A stretch of 64,000 nt of DNA, from the NCBI GenBank assembly GCA_037133095.1, contig JBAXOT010000002.1:1-64000 (forward strand). The letters are read 5' to 3'. Source of the stretch: CAIMZW01 sp037133095. GTDB taxonomy: Bacteria; Actinomycetota; Actinomycetes; Nanopelagicales; Nanopelagicaceae. The notes beneath the pieces were generated by a model, which saw only the letters and a program-made list of their open reading frames with translations, did no database searches and had not been told where the DNA came from. A program made the translations under genes and the position numbers. Shown here one piece after another: positions 33,363 to 42,625 of this stretch (positions are counted from its first letter, which is position 1; every line of letters starts with the position of its first letter).

Positions 33363-34736
33363 ATGAGCCCATCCACAGTTTCTGGCGCGCCCGTTAACGA
33401 CATCAATTCACTCTTTACCCCCGGCCTCGTTGCGGCACAACAGCCGCAATGGCCAGGAGGTGTCACTGGCGAGGCGGTGACGAGTGCAGTGGCTACCCTG
33501 AAGAAGTTGCCACCTTTGGTCTTTGCCGGCGAGTGTGACAACCTCAAAGCGCGGATAGCCGAGGCTGCTGCTGGTCGTGCGTTTTGGTTACAAGGCGGGG
33601 ATTGCGCCGAGACTTTTGTTGCAGCGACGGCTGATTCCATTCGAAATCGAATCAAAACGATTTTGCAGATGGCAGCCGTGTTGCAGTATTTCTCTAGCCT
33701 GCCCGTGATCAAAGTGGGGCGGATGGCGGGTCAATTCGCCAAGCCTCGCAGCAATGACATGGAAACACGAGATGGCGTGACTCTGCCTGCCTACCGTGGA
33801 GATGCAGTGAATGATTTGGAATTTACTCTCGCCTCGCGCACACCCAACCCCGAAAGGTTGGTTCAGGTCTATAACACCTCGGCTGCCACACTCAATCTGG
33901 TTCGAGCCTTCACTCAAGGCGGCTTTGCGGATCTGCGCCAAGTGCATGAATGGAACAAAGGCTTTGTCAGTGATTCTCGCTTTGGTGCACGCTATGAACA
34001 GATGGCCAACGAAATTGGTCGTGCTCTAGAGTTTATGGTCTCTGCCGGCGTTGATCCCGAAGAATTTAAAACGGTTGATTTTTACTCCAGCCACGAAGCC
34101 TTGATTCTGGAGTATGAAAAAGCGCTGACGAGAATAGATTCACGTACTGGCTTGCCGTATGACGTCTCCGCGCACTTTGTGTGGATTGGCGAGCGAACTC
34201 GTCAACTTGATGGCGCGCATATGGATTTTGCCGCAAAAATTCACAACCCTATTGGGATCAAGTTGGGTCCTAAGAGTACGGTTGAAGATGCCCTTGCGAT
34301 GATTGCCAAACTTAACCCAGAGAATGAGCCTGGCAGACTTACTTTCATAACTCGAATGGGCGCTGGTTTGATTCGCGAAAAATTGCCACCACTAGTTGAA
34401 GCCGTAACCGCCAGCGGCGCAAAGGTGCTTTGGGTCTGCGATCCGATGCACGGCAATACTTATGAGGCACCAAGTGGCTATAAAACGCGTCGTTTTGAGG
34501 ATGTTACTGACGAAGTTCGAGGTTTCTTTGAGGTTCACAAGAAGTTGGGAACTCATCCGGGTGGAGTTCATATTGAACTAACCGGAGACGATGTTACTGA
34601 GTGCGTTGGTGGCGGTGACCAAATTTCTCACGAGGATTTGGCGATGCGTTACGAAACCGCCTGCGACCCCCGACTAAACCACACCCAATCTTTGGAACTC
34701 GCATTTCTCGTGGCAGAGATGCTTCGCGACCGCTAA
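33363..34736 (+). CDS. aroG: 3-deoxy-D-arabino-heptulosonate 7-phosphate synthase, class II
   Basis: A 457-residue class II (plant/actinobacterial type) DAHP synthase, which joins PEP and erythrose 4-phosphate as the first step of the shikimate pathway. Typical blocks are WLQGGDCAE, VGRMAGQFAKPRS, YRGDAVN, SSHEALILEYE and WVCDPMHGNT. The length is normal. It is followed after 5 bases by a DUF167 gene. In mycobacteria the same gene lies near pknL, as here (kinase at 38268-40241). Confidence 0.96.
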   Translation: MSPSTVSGAPVNDINSLFTPGLVAAQQPQWPGGVTGEAVTSAVATLKKLPPLVFAGECDNLKARIAEAAAGRAFWLQGGDCAETFVAATADSIRNRIKTILQMAAVLQYFSSLPVIKVGRMAGQFAKPRSNDMETRDGVTLPAYRGDAVNDLEFTLASRTPNPERLVQVYNTSAATLNLVRAFTQGGFADLRQVHEWNKGFVSDSRFGARYEQMANEIGRALEFMVSAGVDPEEFKTVDFYSSHEALILEYEKALTRIDSRTGLPYDVSAHFVWIGERTRQLDGAHMDFAAKIHNPIGIKLGPKSTVEDALAMIAKLNPENEPGRLTFITRMGAGLIREKLPPLVEAVTASGAKVLWVCDPMHGNTYEAPSGYKTRRFEDVTDEVRGFFEVHKKLGTHPGGVHIELTGDDVTECVGGGDQISHEDLAMRYETACDPRLNHTQSLELAFLVAEMLRDR

Positions 34737-34741
34737 ATCAG

Positions 34742-35002
34742 ATGCTTGTTCCGGTGTACGTTAAGCCAGGATCGTCACGCACTCATGTTGGCGGCACGCA
34801 TGATGACCGGTTGGTTGTCAACGTGAGCGCTGCAGCAGTAGATGGTGGCGCCAATGCCGCAGTTATTGCAGCAGTTGCAGAGGCGCTAAAGATTCCCAAA
34901 CGTGACGTTCGGATTAAATCTGGATTAACCTCTCGACGCAAGGTACTCAATGTTCAAATCAGTGATGCCGAGAGTATTTCAGTATTACGAAATCAGGATT
35001 AG
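34742..35002 (+). CDS. DUF167 (YggU-like) small protein
   Basis: An 86-residue protein of the DUF167 family. VKPGSSRTHVGG, the central VNVSAAAVDGGANAAVI and the RDVRIKSGLTSRRKVL stretch match the fold in which a KpxS/GANxA pattern is conserved. The function is unknown in all organisms. It begins 5 bases after the DAHP synthase stop and is probably co-transcribed. Confidence 0.88.
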   Translation: MLVPVYVKPGSSRTHVGGTHDDRLVVNVSAAAVDGGANAAVIAAVAEALKIPKRDVRIKSGLTSRRKVLNVQISDAESISVLRNQD

Positions 35003-35011
35003 TATCGACGA

Positions 35012-35506
35012 GTGCTGCAGCGAACTTCTCATAAAACCCCCATCGGGACCTTATTTCTCATAAGCAATGAGCACGTTCTTCTCGGAGCGGGTTTTCGCAA
35101 CTTTGAAGATTTACTCGCAAGGATGGATGAGGCTGATTCAAGCGGAAAGATCTCATCAGTAAAAAATATCCCCATTATCAGTGATTTGATCAATGATTAT
35201 TTTGACGGTGACTTAGCGGCCCTCGGTGGAATTCAGACTCGGCAACCTGGCGCTGAGTTTTCACAAGCAGTGTGGAAAGTTATGCGCAAGATTCCAGTGG
35301 GAAAGACGATGTCATATGCCGAACTTGCTAAACGAGCGGGATCACCAGAAGCAGTCCGCGCTGCGGGAAGTGCCTGTGCTCGAAATTTAATTGCGCCGAT
35401 AATTCCTTGCCATCGAATCGTAAAATCGGGCGGCGCTCTCGGAAATTATGGGTACGGCTTGGAGACGAAGGAATGGCTACTTCGCTATGAGGGCGCGCTC
35501 AAGTAA
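35012..35506 (+). CDS. ogt: methylated-DNA--protein-cysteine methyltransferase
   Basis: A 164-residue suicide DNA repair protein. The active-site loop IPCHRIVKSGG carries the acceptor Cys at about residue 133, preceded by the recognition helix with AVRAAGSACARN, and YAELAKRAGSP. The N-terminal domain (1-75) is the usual alpha/beta Ogt domain without the Ada regulatory part. It removes O6-alkyl groups from guanine. The start is GTG at 35012. Its last 30 bases overlap the convergent threonine aldolase gene. Confidence 0.93.
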   Translation: MLQRTSHKTPIGTLFLISNEHVLLGAGFRNFEDLLARMDEADSSGKISSVKNIPIISDLINDYFDGDLAALGGIQTRQPGAEFSQAVWKVMRKIPVGKTMSYAELAKRAGSPEAVRAAGSACARNLIAPIIPCHRIVKSGGALGNYGYGLETKEWLLRYEGALK

Positions 35507-36523
35507 ATTAGGCAACACAGTATTTACCCGCTCAACATCGGTATCGTTGATATCAAGATGAGTGACTAATCGTAGAAATTTTGGTCCGAGGGCGCTGCCG
35601 GCGATTCCGGCTTCGCGCAACTGGGCATTAAGTTCTGCTGCGGTGCAATTTAGGTCAGTCAAATCAAAAACCACAATATTTGTCGGGACATTTCTCGGAT
35701 CGACAACGGTCGGCGCCACATGGTGTGCGGCATTAGCAATTGCGGTTGCCCGTCGATGATCATCTTGAAGCAGCGCAATATTGTTATCGAGGGCATAGTC
35801 AGCCGCCGCCGCGAGAAGGCCAATTTGTCGCATACCAGCGCCATATCTCTTGCGCCACTGTCGCGCCATCGTGACTCGCTCTTGCGTAGAGAGCATCATC
35901 GAACCCACGGGAGCGCCGAGCCCTTTGGAGAAACAGACGCTGATGGTGTCGAAATACTTTCCATATTCCAGAAGGGGTACGCCAGTGGCAATGTGGGCAT
36001 TCCAAATTCGAGCACCGTCTAGGTGGAGGGCGACGCCCAGAGATTTGGCGCCGTCATGCAACTTCGCAATCTCGTTGATTGATTGAACACTTCCGCCGCC
36101 AAAGTTGTGAGTGTTCTCAATGGCAATCGCGGTTGTGGATACTAGGTACGGTCCAGCATTCGGAGTCGCAAGTTTCAGCGGCAGCTCAGAACGAAGAATT
36201 CCATTTGGGTCTTCCCAGGTTCGAGTGGTGATGCCACTGAAAGCGGCAGCAGCGCCAAGTTCGGCGCGGACAATGTGAGAGAAAGATTCGGTCAGCAATT
36301 CTTCGCCAGGCTTTACCAATGTTCGAATTGCAAGCTGGTTGGCTAGGGAACCGGTGGGCGAAAATACGCCTGCTTCTTTGCCAAACATCGCTGCGACTTT
36401 CTTTTCCAGTGCGTTAACGGTTGCATCATCGCCATAGACATCATCGCCTACTTGGGCATCGAAAATTGCTTGTCGCATACCCAATGAGGGCTTTGTTACG
36501 GTGTCAGAACGAAGATCAATCAT
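35477..36523 (-). CDS. ltaE: low-specificity L-threonine aldolase
   Basis: A 348-residue PLP enzyme of fold type I. It opens with MIDLRSDTVTKPSLGMRQAI, has GDDVYGDD, the glycine-rich SPTGSLANQLA, HLDGARIWNA and FSKGLGAPVGS, where the Lys binds PLP. It splits L-threonine or allo-threonine into glycine and acetaldehyde. The ATG overlaps the stop of the upstream EamA gene by 4 bases. The C-terminus overlaps ogt by 30 bases on the other strand. Confidence 0.94.
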   Translation of the reverse strand: MIDLRSDTVTKPSLGMRQAIFDAQVGDDVYGDDATVNALEKKVAAMFGKEAGVFSPTGSLANQLAIRTLVKPGEELLTESFSHIVRAELGAAAAFSGITTRTWEDPNGILRSELPLKLATPNAGPYLVSTTAIAIENTHNFGGGSVQSINEIAKLHDGAKSLGVALHLDGARIWNAHIATGVPLLEYGKYFDTISVCFSKGLGAPVGSMMLSTQERVTMARQWRKRYGAGMRQIGLLAAAADYALDNNIALLQDDHRRATAIANAAHHVAPTVVDPRNVPTNIVVFDLTDLNCTAAELNAQLREAGIAGSALGPKFLRLVTHLDINDTDVERVNTVLPNLLERALIAK

Positions 36524-37392
36524 GCTGGTATCTTCTCACGGCCAGTTGCCCAGATGATGGCGTACATTGCAAAAATAAGCAAGGTACCACCTATTAGTGT
36601 GCGAGTGGTTAACACCTCATGGCTAAATATGACTGCAAAAACTGCCGCAAAGATGTACTCCATGGTGAGTATCACCGCAATCGTCGTGGCCGGAATAAAA
36701 GATTGGGTCCAGGTTTGAATGATGAATGCAAATGCAGTTGCAAAGACCGCCGTGAGAATAACCGAGCGCCAACCACTTACATCGGGCGGAAGGTGGAAAC
36801 CACTTTTTAAACTTGCCAGTCCAGTAATAACCGCGCTGGTGCCAAGTTGAACCACTGTTAAAGCGTACGTATCAAGCGAAGAGCTCCATTCGCCCAGCGA
36901 GACGATATGAAAGGCAAAAAGAAGTGCGCTGATCAGCACTAACAACTCGCCTGTGCCAAAACTAAAACCTTTGAAAGAGAGGACGAAAAGTCCTGCCCCT
37001 GCGCAAACCACTGCGAACCATTGGAAATTCGTGACTCGCCTTTTGAAAAGCCCGGCAGCGATAAGTGGAACGAAGACGGCATACAAACCGGTGATGAACC
37101 CAGTCTTGGCAACGGTGATCATAGTGAGGCCAAAGGATTGAAAAATATAGCCAGTTCCCAAGAGGATACCTATGGTCACACCTTTAATGAGAAACGCTCG
37201 ATCAATCTTTCTAAGCACGGAAGGTTTCAACAAAATTAATACCAATGTCGCAATCGCAAAGCGACACGCTAAAAAGGAGTTGACATCTTGACGATGCAAC
37301 GAATCTTTCATCAGAATGAAGGCGCCACCCCACATCGCCGCAACGCTGAGGAGCAGACCAGCAACCGCCGGCTTGTTATTGGCTAACTTCAC
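36520..37392 (-). CDS. EamA-family (DMT superfamily) transporter
   Basis: A 290-residue membrane protein with ten hydrophobic segments in two repeats of five, the EamA layout. Segment 1 carries MWGGAFILMKDSL, and the end of each repeat has the usual short basic stretch. Such carriers export amino acids or metabolites; the direction and substrate are unknown. It is placed between endonuclease IV (4-base overlap) and threonine aldolase (4-base overlap), all on one transcript, so threonine or glycine export is a reasonable but unproven idea. Confidence 0.86.
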   Translation of the reverse strand: MKLANNKPAVAGLLLSVAAMWGGAFILMKDSLHRQDVNSFLACRFAIATLVLILLKPSVLRKIDRAFLIKGVTIGILLGTGYIFQSFGLTMITVAKTGFITGLYAVFVPLIAAGLFKRRVTNFQWFAVVCAGAGLFVLSFKGFSFGTGELLVLISALLFAFHIVSLGEWSSSLDTYALTVVQLGTSAVITGLASLKSGFHLPPDVSGWRSVILTAVFATAFAFIIQTWTQSFIPATTIAVILTMEYIFAAVFAVIFSHEVLTTRTLIGGTLLIFAMYAIIWATGREKIPA

Positions 37393-38258
37393 TTGAGTTT
37401 GGCGCGCATCTTCTTAAACAGAGCAACTTCATTTCCGTGTTCAGTTTCTTGACCTGGGGTTTCCAGAATGAGCGGTGCATTGCGAACTGCCGGATGGGCA
37501 ATCAATTCTTCAAAGGGCTTGGATCCGATTTCACCATCCCCGATATTTTGATGACGATCTTTGAGCGCCCCGCAGACATCCATCGAGTCATTGGCATGAA
37601 TGAGTTGGATCCTTTCAATTCCCACCAAGGAGACGAGAAGATCTAGCGTCGCGGTCATTCCACCTTTGGTCTTAATGTCGTGACCAGCTGCAAATACATG
37701 GCAGGTGTCCAAACAGACGCCAACCTTAGGATGCCATTCGAGGGCATCAAAATATTTGACGAGATCATCCAATTTCTTCACCAAGGATTGACCTTGGCCT
37801 GCGGTTGGTTCCAGAAGCAACCAAGGGTCATCATCGCCGAGGGCGTTAAGAACAGGCATCATGCCTTCGTGAATCTGCTTCCAAGCTTGCTCGATATGAG
37901 TTTCATCAACTGCGGAACCGGTGTGAATCACTGTACCTAGAGCACCGATTTCGCGCGAACGTTTCAAGGAGTAAGCGGTCGAAGCAAGCGAATTCTCATA
38001 AGTCGAAACGGTGGGCGACCCGAGATTAATGAGGAACGGGGCATGCACGTATGTCTCAATATCCAATTCAGATGCCAAATCACGAAAGGCAGAATCTGCG
38101 GCCAGATTTGCTTCGGGCATCGCCCACCCTCGAGGATTGGAGGCGAAGACTTGAATGGCTTCGGCTTGGATCGTCTGGGCGTAGGAAATCGACCGCTTTG
38201 CCATTCCACCTGAGGTGGGGACGTGAGCACCTAAACGAGGTTTTGCAGTGTTCGGCAT
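37389..38258 (-). CDS. nfo: endonuclease IV (AP endonuclease)
   Basis: A 289-residue TIM-barrel DNA repair enzyme. The three-zinc site can be followed through GAHVPTSGG, YVHAPFLINL, VIHTGS, LLEPTAGQG, GVCLDTCHVFAAGHD and LIHANDS. It cleaves the phosphodiester backbone 5' of abasic sites and acts in base-excision repair. The length is normal. It lies 9 bases downstream of the PASTA kinase stop and overlaps the EamA gene by 4 bases. Confidence 0.94.
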   Translation of the reverse strand: MPNTAKPRLGAHVPTSGGMAKRSISYAQTIQAEAIQVFASNPRGWAMPEANLAADSAFRDLASELDIETYVHAPFLINLGSPTVSTYENSLASTAYSLKRSREIGALGTVIHTGSAVDETHIEQAWKQIHEGMMPVLNALGDDDPWLLLEPTAGQGQSLVKKLDDLVKYFDALEWHPKVGVCLDTCHVFAAGHDIKTKGGMTATLDLLVSLVGIERIQLIHANDSMDVCGALKDRHQNIGDGEIGSKPFEELIAHPAVRNAPLILETPGQETEHGNEVALFKKMRAKLK

Positions 38259-38267
38259 TGGGCGAGC

Positions 38268-40241
38268 CTAGCCGACCGTAAGAACCACCGTGGAACCACG
38301 ATTTACTTGGGTTCCAATCGCAGGGGAGACGCTAATAACTGTTTGGGTCGCCTTGTTATTGAGCGATTTAACGGTGACTTGCAGTTGCAGGTTTTCCAGC
38401 ATCCGGGTGGCGCTTTCTTGAGAGAGCCCTACAACATTAGGAACAAAAACATTCTGTGGCCCCTGGGAGATAACCAGTTTGATGGCAGCGCCTTTTGATA
38501 TCGGCAAGGTTGGATCGGGGGTCTGGGTAATGACTGCTCCTGCTGGCACGGTGTCGCTGTAGGCGTAGGTACTGGTGACCGAAAATCCTGCAGTCGTGAG
38601 TTCGTTGAGCGCTTGGTCACCGCTCTTGCCGATGTAATTTGTCGCCGCCACCGTTTCAGGGCCATTACTGACCAGCAGATTAATTAATGAGCCCGGGCGA
38701 ACCGCAGTGCCAGAGGCGGGATCTGCCGAGATCACTAATCCTTTAGGCGTGTTGGCATCGAACTGAGTAGAGATGGTGCCGAGTTTAAGTCCTGCACTAA
38801 CAATGGCCGTCGTTGCGCCATCTGATGTCATAGCGTTGACAGCGGGAACAGTAGAACGTTCTTTTCCTTTTGAAATCGTCAGGTGAACTGTGCCGCCGGC
38901 CGCGATGTGACCGCCACCTCCTGGGTCGGAAGAAATAATGAGCCCGCTCGGCACATCTTCGCTGTAGATCCGTTGTACAACGTCTTGGTGTAGACCCAGA
39001 GGTGCCAGTTGGTTTTTCGCTACGCTTTGGCTCATTCCGACGATGGAAGGTACCGCCAGACCTGAATTGCCGCCGCCGAATTGGAACCAGGCGGCACCGG
39101 CAATAAGTACTAGCCCGATAAGAAAAATAATACGATTTCGTAAAACTCGAGATGAAACCTTTCGTTTGGCAGTCGCCACGGAATCTTCTCTCTTTCTTCC
39201 CTCATTGGGCACGTGAACTGAATCAATCGTATTTTTTTCGGGCGAGCCGCCTTCACGGCGCCAGAGTTGTGGCATCTGGGTTGTAGCCGTGGCTGGCGAG
39301 CCGATACCGACTTCAACCCTGGGACGTGGCTTCTTATCGGACTTTCGCGAAGCAGGTGGAATATCGAGTTCCAGGCTTAGTTGAGATTTCTTTGGATCGA
39401 GAGCAATCTGAATTGTCTTGATGGCGACCAAAAGTGCACCGGCATTCATGGGTCGATCATCTGGATTTACCGAGGTAGCTTGGCGGACCAAATCGTCGAG
39501 GGCTGGCGGTATGTTAGGCGCGAGCGATGAAGGGGCTGGGACTTTTTCGTTCACATGCATGTACGCAATTTGAATGGGGGATTCACCTTCAAAGGGCTTC
39601 TTCCCGGTCAACATTTCAAAGAGCATGATTCCCACCGAATACACATCACTTCGGGCATCCGAAATGCCTCGTTGAACTTGCTCGGGCGACAGGTAAGAGA
39701 CGCTGCCCAGAATGACACTTGCCTCGGCGGTCATAGTGCTGCCAATGCCAATCCCACGTGCCAATCCAAAGTCAGCAACCTTAATTCGACCATCGGTGGC
39801 AATAAGAATATTTTCGGGCTTAATATCTCGATGGATGATTCCGATTTGATGAGCCGCATTGAGCGCATTAAGAACCGGGGTTATAACCCGCAGAGTTTCA
39901 TTAGTGCTAAGGGCACCTTGCTCGTGCAACATATCTCGAAGCGTGAAACCTTCGATGTATTCCATAACAATAAAGACTGCGGGGACGCCGCCAGTATTCC
40001 AACCTTGATCTTGAATCGCCACAACGTTGGGATGATTAAGCGCCGCAGTTGCTTTGGCTTCGCGAATAAAGCGGGTGACGAACTCCTCATCATTGGCCAA
40101 ATGCTCGTGCATTATTTTAACCGCGACTGGTCTATCTAGTCGCAGGTCGACTCCAGCATAAATCGAGGCCATGCCACCAGAGGCGATTAACTTGTTGAGT
40201 TGGTATCGCCCATCGATCAGTTCGCCGGTCAGATCTGGCAC
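38268..40241 (-). CDS. membrane Ser/Thr protein kinase with four PASTA repeats (PknB/PknL type)
   Basis: A 657-residue kinase. Residues about 10-280 form the catalytic domain: VAVKIMHEH (ATP-binding Lys), HRDIKPEN, DFGLARG and SPEQVQRG. A basic, Ser/Thr-rich juxtamembrane stretch (about 290-365) is followed by one membrane segment (about 372-388). Residues about 395-657 hold four PASTA repeats of about 65 residues that bind peptidoglycan or muropeptides outside the cell. The protein links the cell wall to growth control. The chromosomal place near the DAHP synthase, idsA and metF genes recalls mycobacterial PknL, though PknB-type naming is as good from the domains. Confidence 0.93.
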   Translation of the reverse strand: MPDLTGELIDGRYQLNKLIASGGMASIYAGVDLRLDRPVAVKIMHEHLANDEEFVTRFIREAKATAALNHPNVVAIQDQGWNTGGVPAVFIVMEYIEGFTLRDMLHEQGALSTNETLRVITPVLNALNAAHQIGIIHRDIKPENILIATDGRIKVADFGLARGIGIGSTMTAEASVILGSVSYLSPEQVQRGISDARSDVYSVGIMLFEMLTGKKPFEGESPIQIAYMHVNEKVPAPSSLAPNIPPALDDLVRQATSVNPDDRPMNAGALLVAIKTIQIALDPKKSQLSLELDIPPASRKSDKKPRPRVEVGIGSPATATTQMPQLWRREGGSPEKNTIDSVHVPNEGRKREDSVATAKRKVSSRVLRNRIIFLIGLVLIAGAAWFQFGGGNSGLAVPSIVGMSQSVAKNQLAPLGLHQDVVQRIYSEDVPSGLIISSDPGGGGHIAAGGTVHLTISKGKERSTVPAVNAMTSDGATTAIVSAGLKLGTISTQFDANTPKGLVISADPASGTAVRPGSLINLLVSNGPETVAATNYIGKSGDQALNELTTAGFSVTSTYAYSDTVPAGAVITQTPDPTLPISKGAAIKLVISQGPQNVFVPNVVGLSQESATRMLENLQLQVTVKSLNNKATQTVISVSPAIGTQVNRGSTVVLTVG

Positions 40242-40276
40242 GATTAAATCTTAGGCAAACACGGGGCGTACGAAGG

Positions 40277-40855
40277 TTATGGCGCGCCACTTATGCGGTA
40301 ATCCGCAACAACTTCTGACCCTTCTTTCAGGAAATGGGCTTGCTGATGGTAAAAAAACCCCTCCATTGCTGGTTCGATGGCTAATCCATCTCGAGCCAAG
40401 ACTCGTTCCAGTCCGATTTGGGGCGCAATTGCCAACCAAACCGAAATTGCAGTCCACGGTCGATTGATACGCTGACCGGCTCCGACGCCTTCGATAATGA
40501 CCACTTCCGAAAATTCGTACTCAGTCGGCGCTCCTGGTGCATCTGCAACCCAGTCGTAACAGGGGAGAAAATATGAGCCACCGGTCGCTATTCCTGGCAA
40601 CACCTGGTTTCGAAAGGTCTGGGTCAAGTGATCGCCTAATGGATCATTCCAACCTTCATATAAGTCATCAAGGTGAATAATCGCGCAACTCAGTTTGCCC
40701 GCAAGTGAAATCTGAAGCGCCGAAGCAAGAGTAGTTTTTCCTGCTCCTGCGTGGCCATCGATGGTGACAAGTTTGGACTGTCCAATCGAAGCCGGAGCCC
40801 GCAGGATCGCTGCTGATACTTCATTCACATCACATGCAGCCACGGCTATCACCAA
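40277..40855 (-). CDS. P-loop kinase-like protein (uridine/nucleoside-kinase-like)
   Basis: A 192-residue P-loop NTPase. The Walker A motif GHAGAGKTT is near residue 34, and HLDDLYEGW near residue 63 is the Walker B/lid pattern seen in small nucleoside and sugar kinases; VVIIEGVGAG is a further strand. It resembles the uridine-kinase-like family; the substrate is unknown. The start is a TTG (40855) or GTG (40852) that overlaps the TGA of the upstream phytoene-synthase-like gene, so the two are coupled in translation. Confidence 0.75.
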   Translation of the reverse strand: MVIAVAACDVNEVSAAILRAPASIGQSKLVTIDGHAGAGKTTLASALQISLAGKLSCAIIHLDDLYEGWNDPLGDHLTQTFRNQVLPGIATGGSYFLPCYDWVADAPGAPTEYEFSEVVIIEGVGAGQRINRPWTAISVWLAIAPQIGLERVLARDGLAIEPAMEGFFYHQQAHFLKEGSEVVADYRISGAP

Positions 40856-41751
40856 CGGGCTTTGAGTGCGCGCATAAAAGCTGGTGCGGCTACTTTGATA
40901 CGTCGCCAGGTGGAAGTAGTCGCACGCTTAGTAAAAATATCGTAATCAATCTTTTCGACTTCATCGACAATTCCACAATACAACTCACTGGCCGCCTCTA
41001 TACATGGTCGACTTGAGGCTTCAAGAAGTGCGATGCCTGATTGCGCCTCACCTTGCAGTTTCCGCACCCGAGCAATCTGTTCCTTGAGGGCGTTTCTAAT
41101 TTCTGGGGTCAACTTTCGGGCGTAGAGCATTTTCTTAGTGACCCCATGCGTCGCGAGTTCCTGGAGTGGCAAATAGATTCGACCGCGATCTAAATCTTCA
41201 CCGACATCTCGAATAAAATTTGCTAATTGAAAAGCAGTACCCAATTTTTGCGCCGCATCGTATGCCTCGGGGGAGAGCGGACCTAAAATCGGAACCATCT
41301 GCAATCCAATCACCGCTGCAGAGCCGTACACATACTTCATTAAATCGTCATAGGTCTCGTACTCACTGACAGTGAGGTCCATTTTCATAGATTCGAGAAA
41401 ACTTTCGAAGTACTGAATCGGAATTTGGAAGCGCTCAACTGTATTTACCAGAGCGCGACCAATGTGATCATGGCTGATTCCGTGCTCTAGATCAGCGAGA
41501 ACTCCATCTCCCCAAAGCGACAGTTCCGCTCCCTTCTCCTGGGGCGAAAGGGTTGAATTCAAATCATCCACGATCTCATCCGCATATCGAGCAAAACCAT
41601 AAAGGGCGTGGACGTAGGGCCGCTTTTCCTTAGGCAGCAATAAAGTAGCCAAATAGTATGTTTTCCCATGCAAAGAATTCAGTCTCTTGCATTCAGCAAA
41701 GGATGTTCGCAAATCCGGGTCAACAATTCCCGCTGCTGTTAATTCATCCAT
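40849..41751 (-). CDS. phytoene/squalene synthase family protein
   Basis: A 300-residue all-helical prenyl transferase. The first Asp-rich site is in YGFARYADEIVDDL and the second in LANFIRDVGEDLDRGRIYLP, which are the phytoene synthase signatures. It joins two C20 or C15 diphosphates head to head. It is the only such gene in the window and would supply phytoene to the desaturases 6 kb away, although it sits next to the transglutaminase/ATP-grasp cluster and a P-loop kinase, not in the carotenoid operon. ATG at 41751. Confidence 0.85.
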   Translation of the reverse strand: MDELTAAGIVDPDLRTSFAECKRLNSLHGKTYYLATLLLPKEKRPYVHALYGFARYADEIVDDLNSTLSPQEKGAELSLWGDGVLADLEHGISHDHIGRALVNTVERFQIPIQYFESFLESMKMDLTVSEYETYDDLMKYVYGSAAVIGLQMVPILGPLSPEAYDAAQKLGTAFQLANFIRDVGEDLDRGRIYLPLQELATHGVTKKMLYARKLTPEIRNALKEQIARVRKLQGEAQSGIALLEASSRPCIEAASELYCGIVDEVEKIDYDIFTKRATTSTWRRIKVAAPAFMRALKARW

Positions 41752-41797
41752 AATAAAAGCCTACTTTAGGTGCCGATGAAGCTCTGCGCTGACTAAG

Positions 41798-42625
41798 TCA
41801 AGCTTGGCGAGTGATAGTGACCTCAACGCTCACCTCGCGGCTTGCGCCACCAGAATAGATTCCGATGAGTGGACTCACGTCCGAGTAATCTCGGCCTTTA
41901 GCGACAGTAATATGAGATTCATCCACGTCTCGCTGGTTGGTGGGATCAATCGCCAGCCAATCGCCGACCCAAGCCTCTACCCACGAGTGAGATTCTCCGA
42001 TTGAACTGATACCAAGATTTTGGGAACCATGGAAAAGGTAACCCGAGACATATCGAGCCGGAATGCCGAAACTTCGCAGCAAAGAAAGAGTCACGTGGGT
42101 AAAGTCCTGACAGACGCCGACTTTTGCCGCAAAGGATTGACTTGCCGAAGTGTGAACATTGGTTTGCCCCGGGATATAGGCGATCTGCGAATTAACCAGT
42201 TCGCTGATGTGCAAGGCGAACTCCCGGGGTGATCGCTTTTCAATGGCAATCTTGGAAGTATCCAATTGATCGGTCAGCGTGGTGTGCTGCGTGTATTCAA
42301 AGAATCTATCGCGAACATTGTCATGGCGAAGTTCATTCCAGGTGCAACCATGATCAATTGCTTTCGGTCGTGATACCTCAACCAAATTATCGGAAACTAC
42401 TTCGAGAGTTTCGTGCGGAGTTTGTAGATCGAAAGTCTCGACATCAGTACCCCAATAATCGCGAAATCGATTGATATGAGCATTCGGCGAAACATACAAC
42501 CCGTGGTGAATTAGGTATTGGTCGGCATTAGACGCCGGGGTCATGCGAACTTCATTGAATGAAGCTATGACCGGGGCTTCGTAACGGTAGGACGTTCGAT
42601 GTTGAATGCTCAATCGCCAGCTCAT
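41798..42625 (-). CDS. bacterial transglutaminase-like protein
   Basis: A 275-residue protein with an N-terminal beta domain (HRTSYRYEAPV, a family hallmark) and a transglutaminase core. The catalytic triad is visible: Cys in VGVCQDFTHV, His in SHSWVEAW and Asp in AIDPTNQR. No signal peptide is present. The longest frame begins at 42637, but the ATG at 42625 overlaps the TAA of the alpha-E gene (TAATG) and has TTTGGAG at a good distance. It forms a conserved trio with the next two genes; such trios are suspected to build or cut peptide bonds in an unknown metabolite. Confidence 0.88.
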   Translation of the reverse strand: MSWRLSIQHRTSYRYEAPVIASFNEVRMTPASNADQYLIHHGLYVSPNAHINRFRDYWGTDVETFDLQTPHETLEVVSDNLVEVSRPKAIDHGCTWNELRHDNVRDRFFEYTQHTTLTDQLDTSKIAIEKRSPREFALHISELVNSQIAYIPGQTNVHTSASQSFAAKVGVCQDFTHVTLSLLRSFGIPARYVSGYLFHGSQNLGISSIGESHSWVEAWVGDWLAIDPTNQRDVDESHITVAKGRDYSDVSPLIGIYSGGASREVSVEVTITRQA

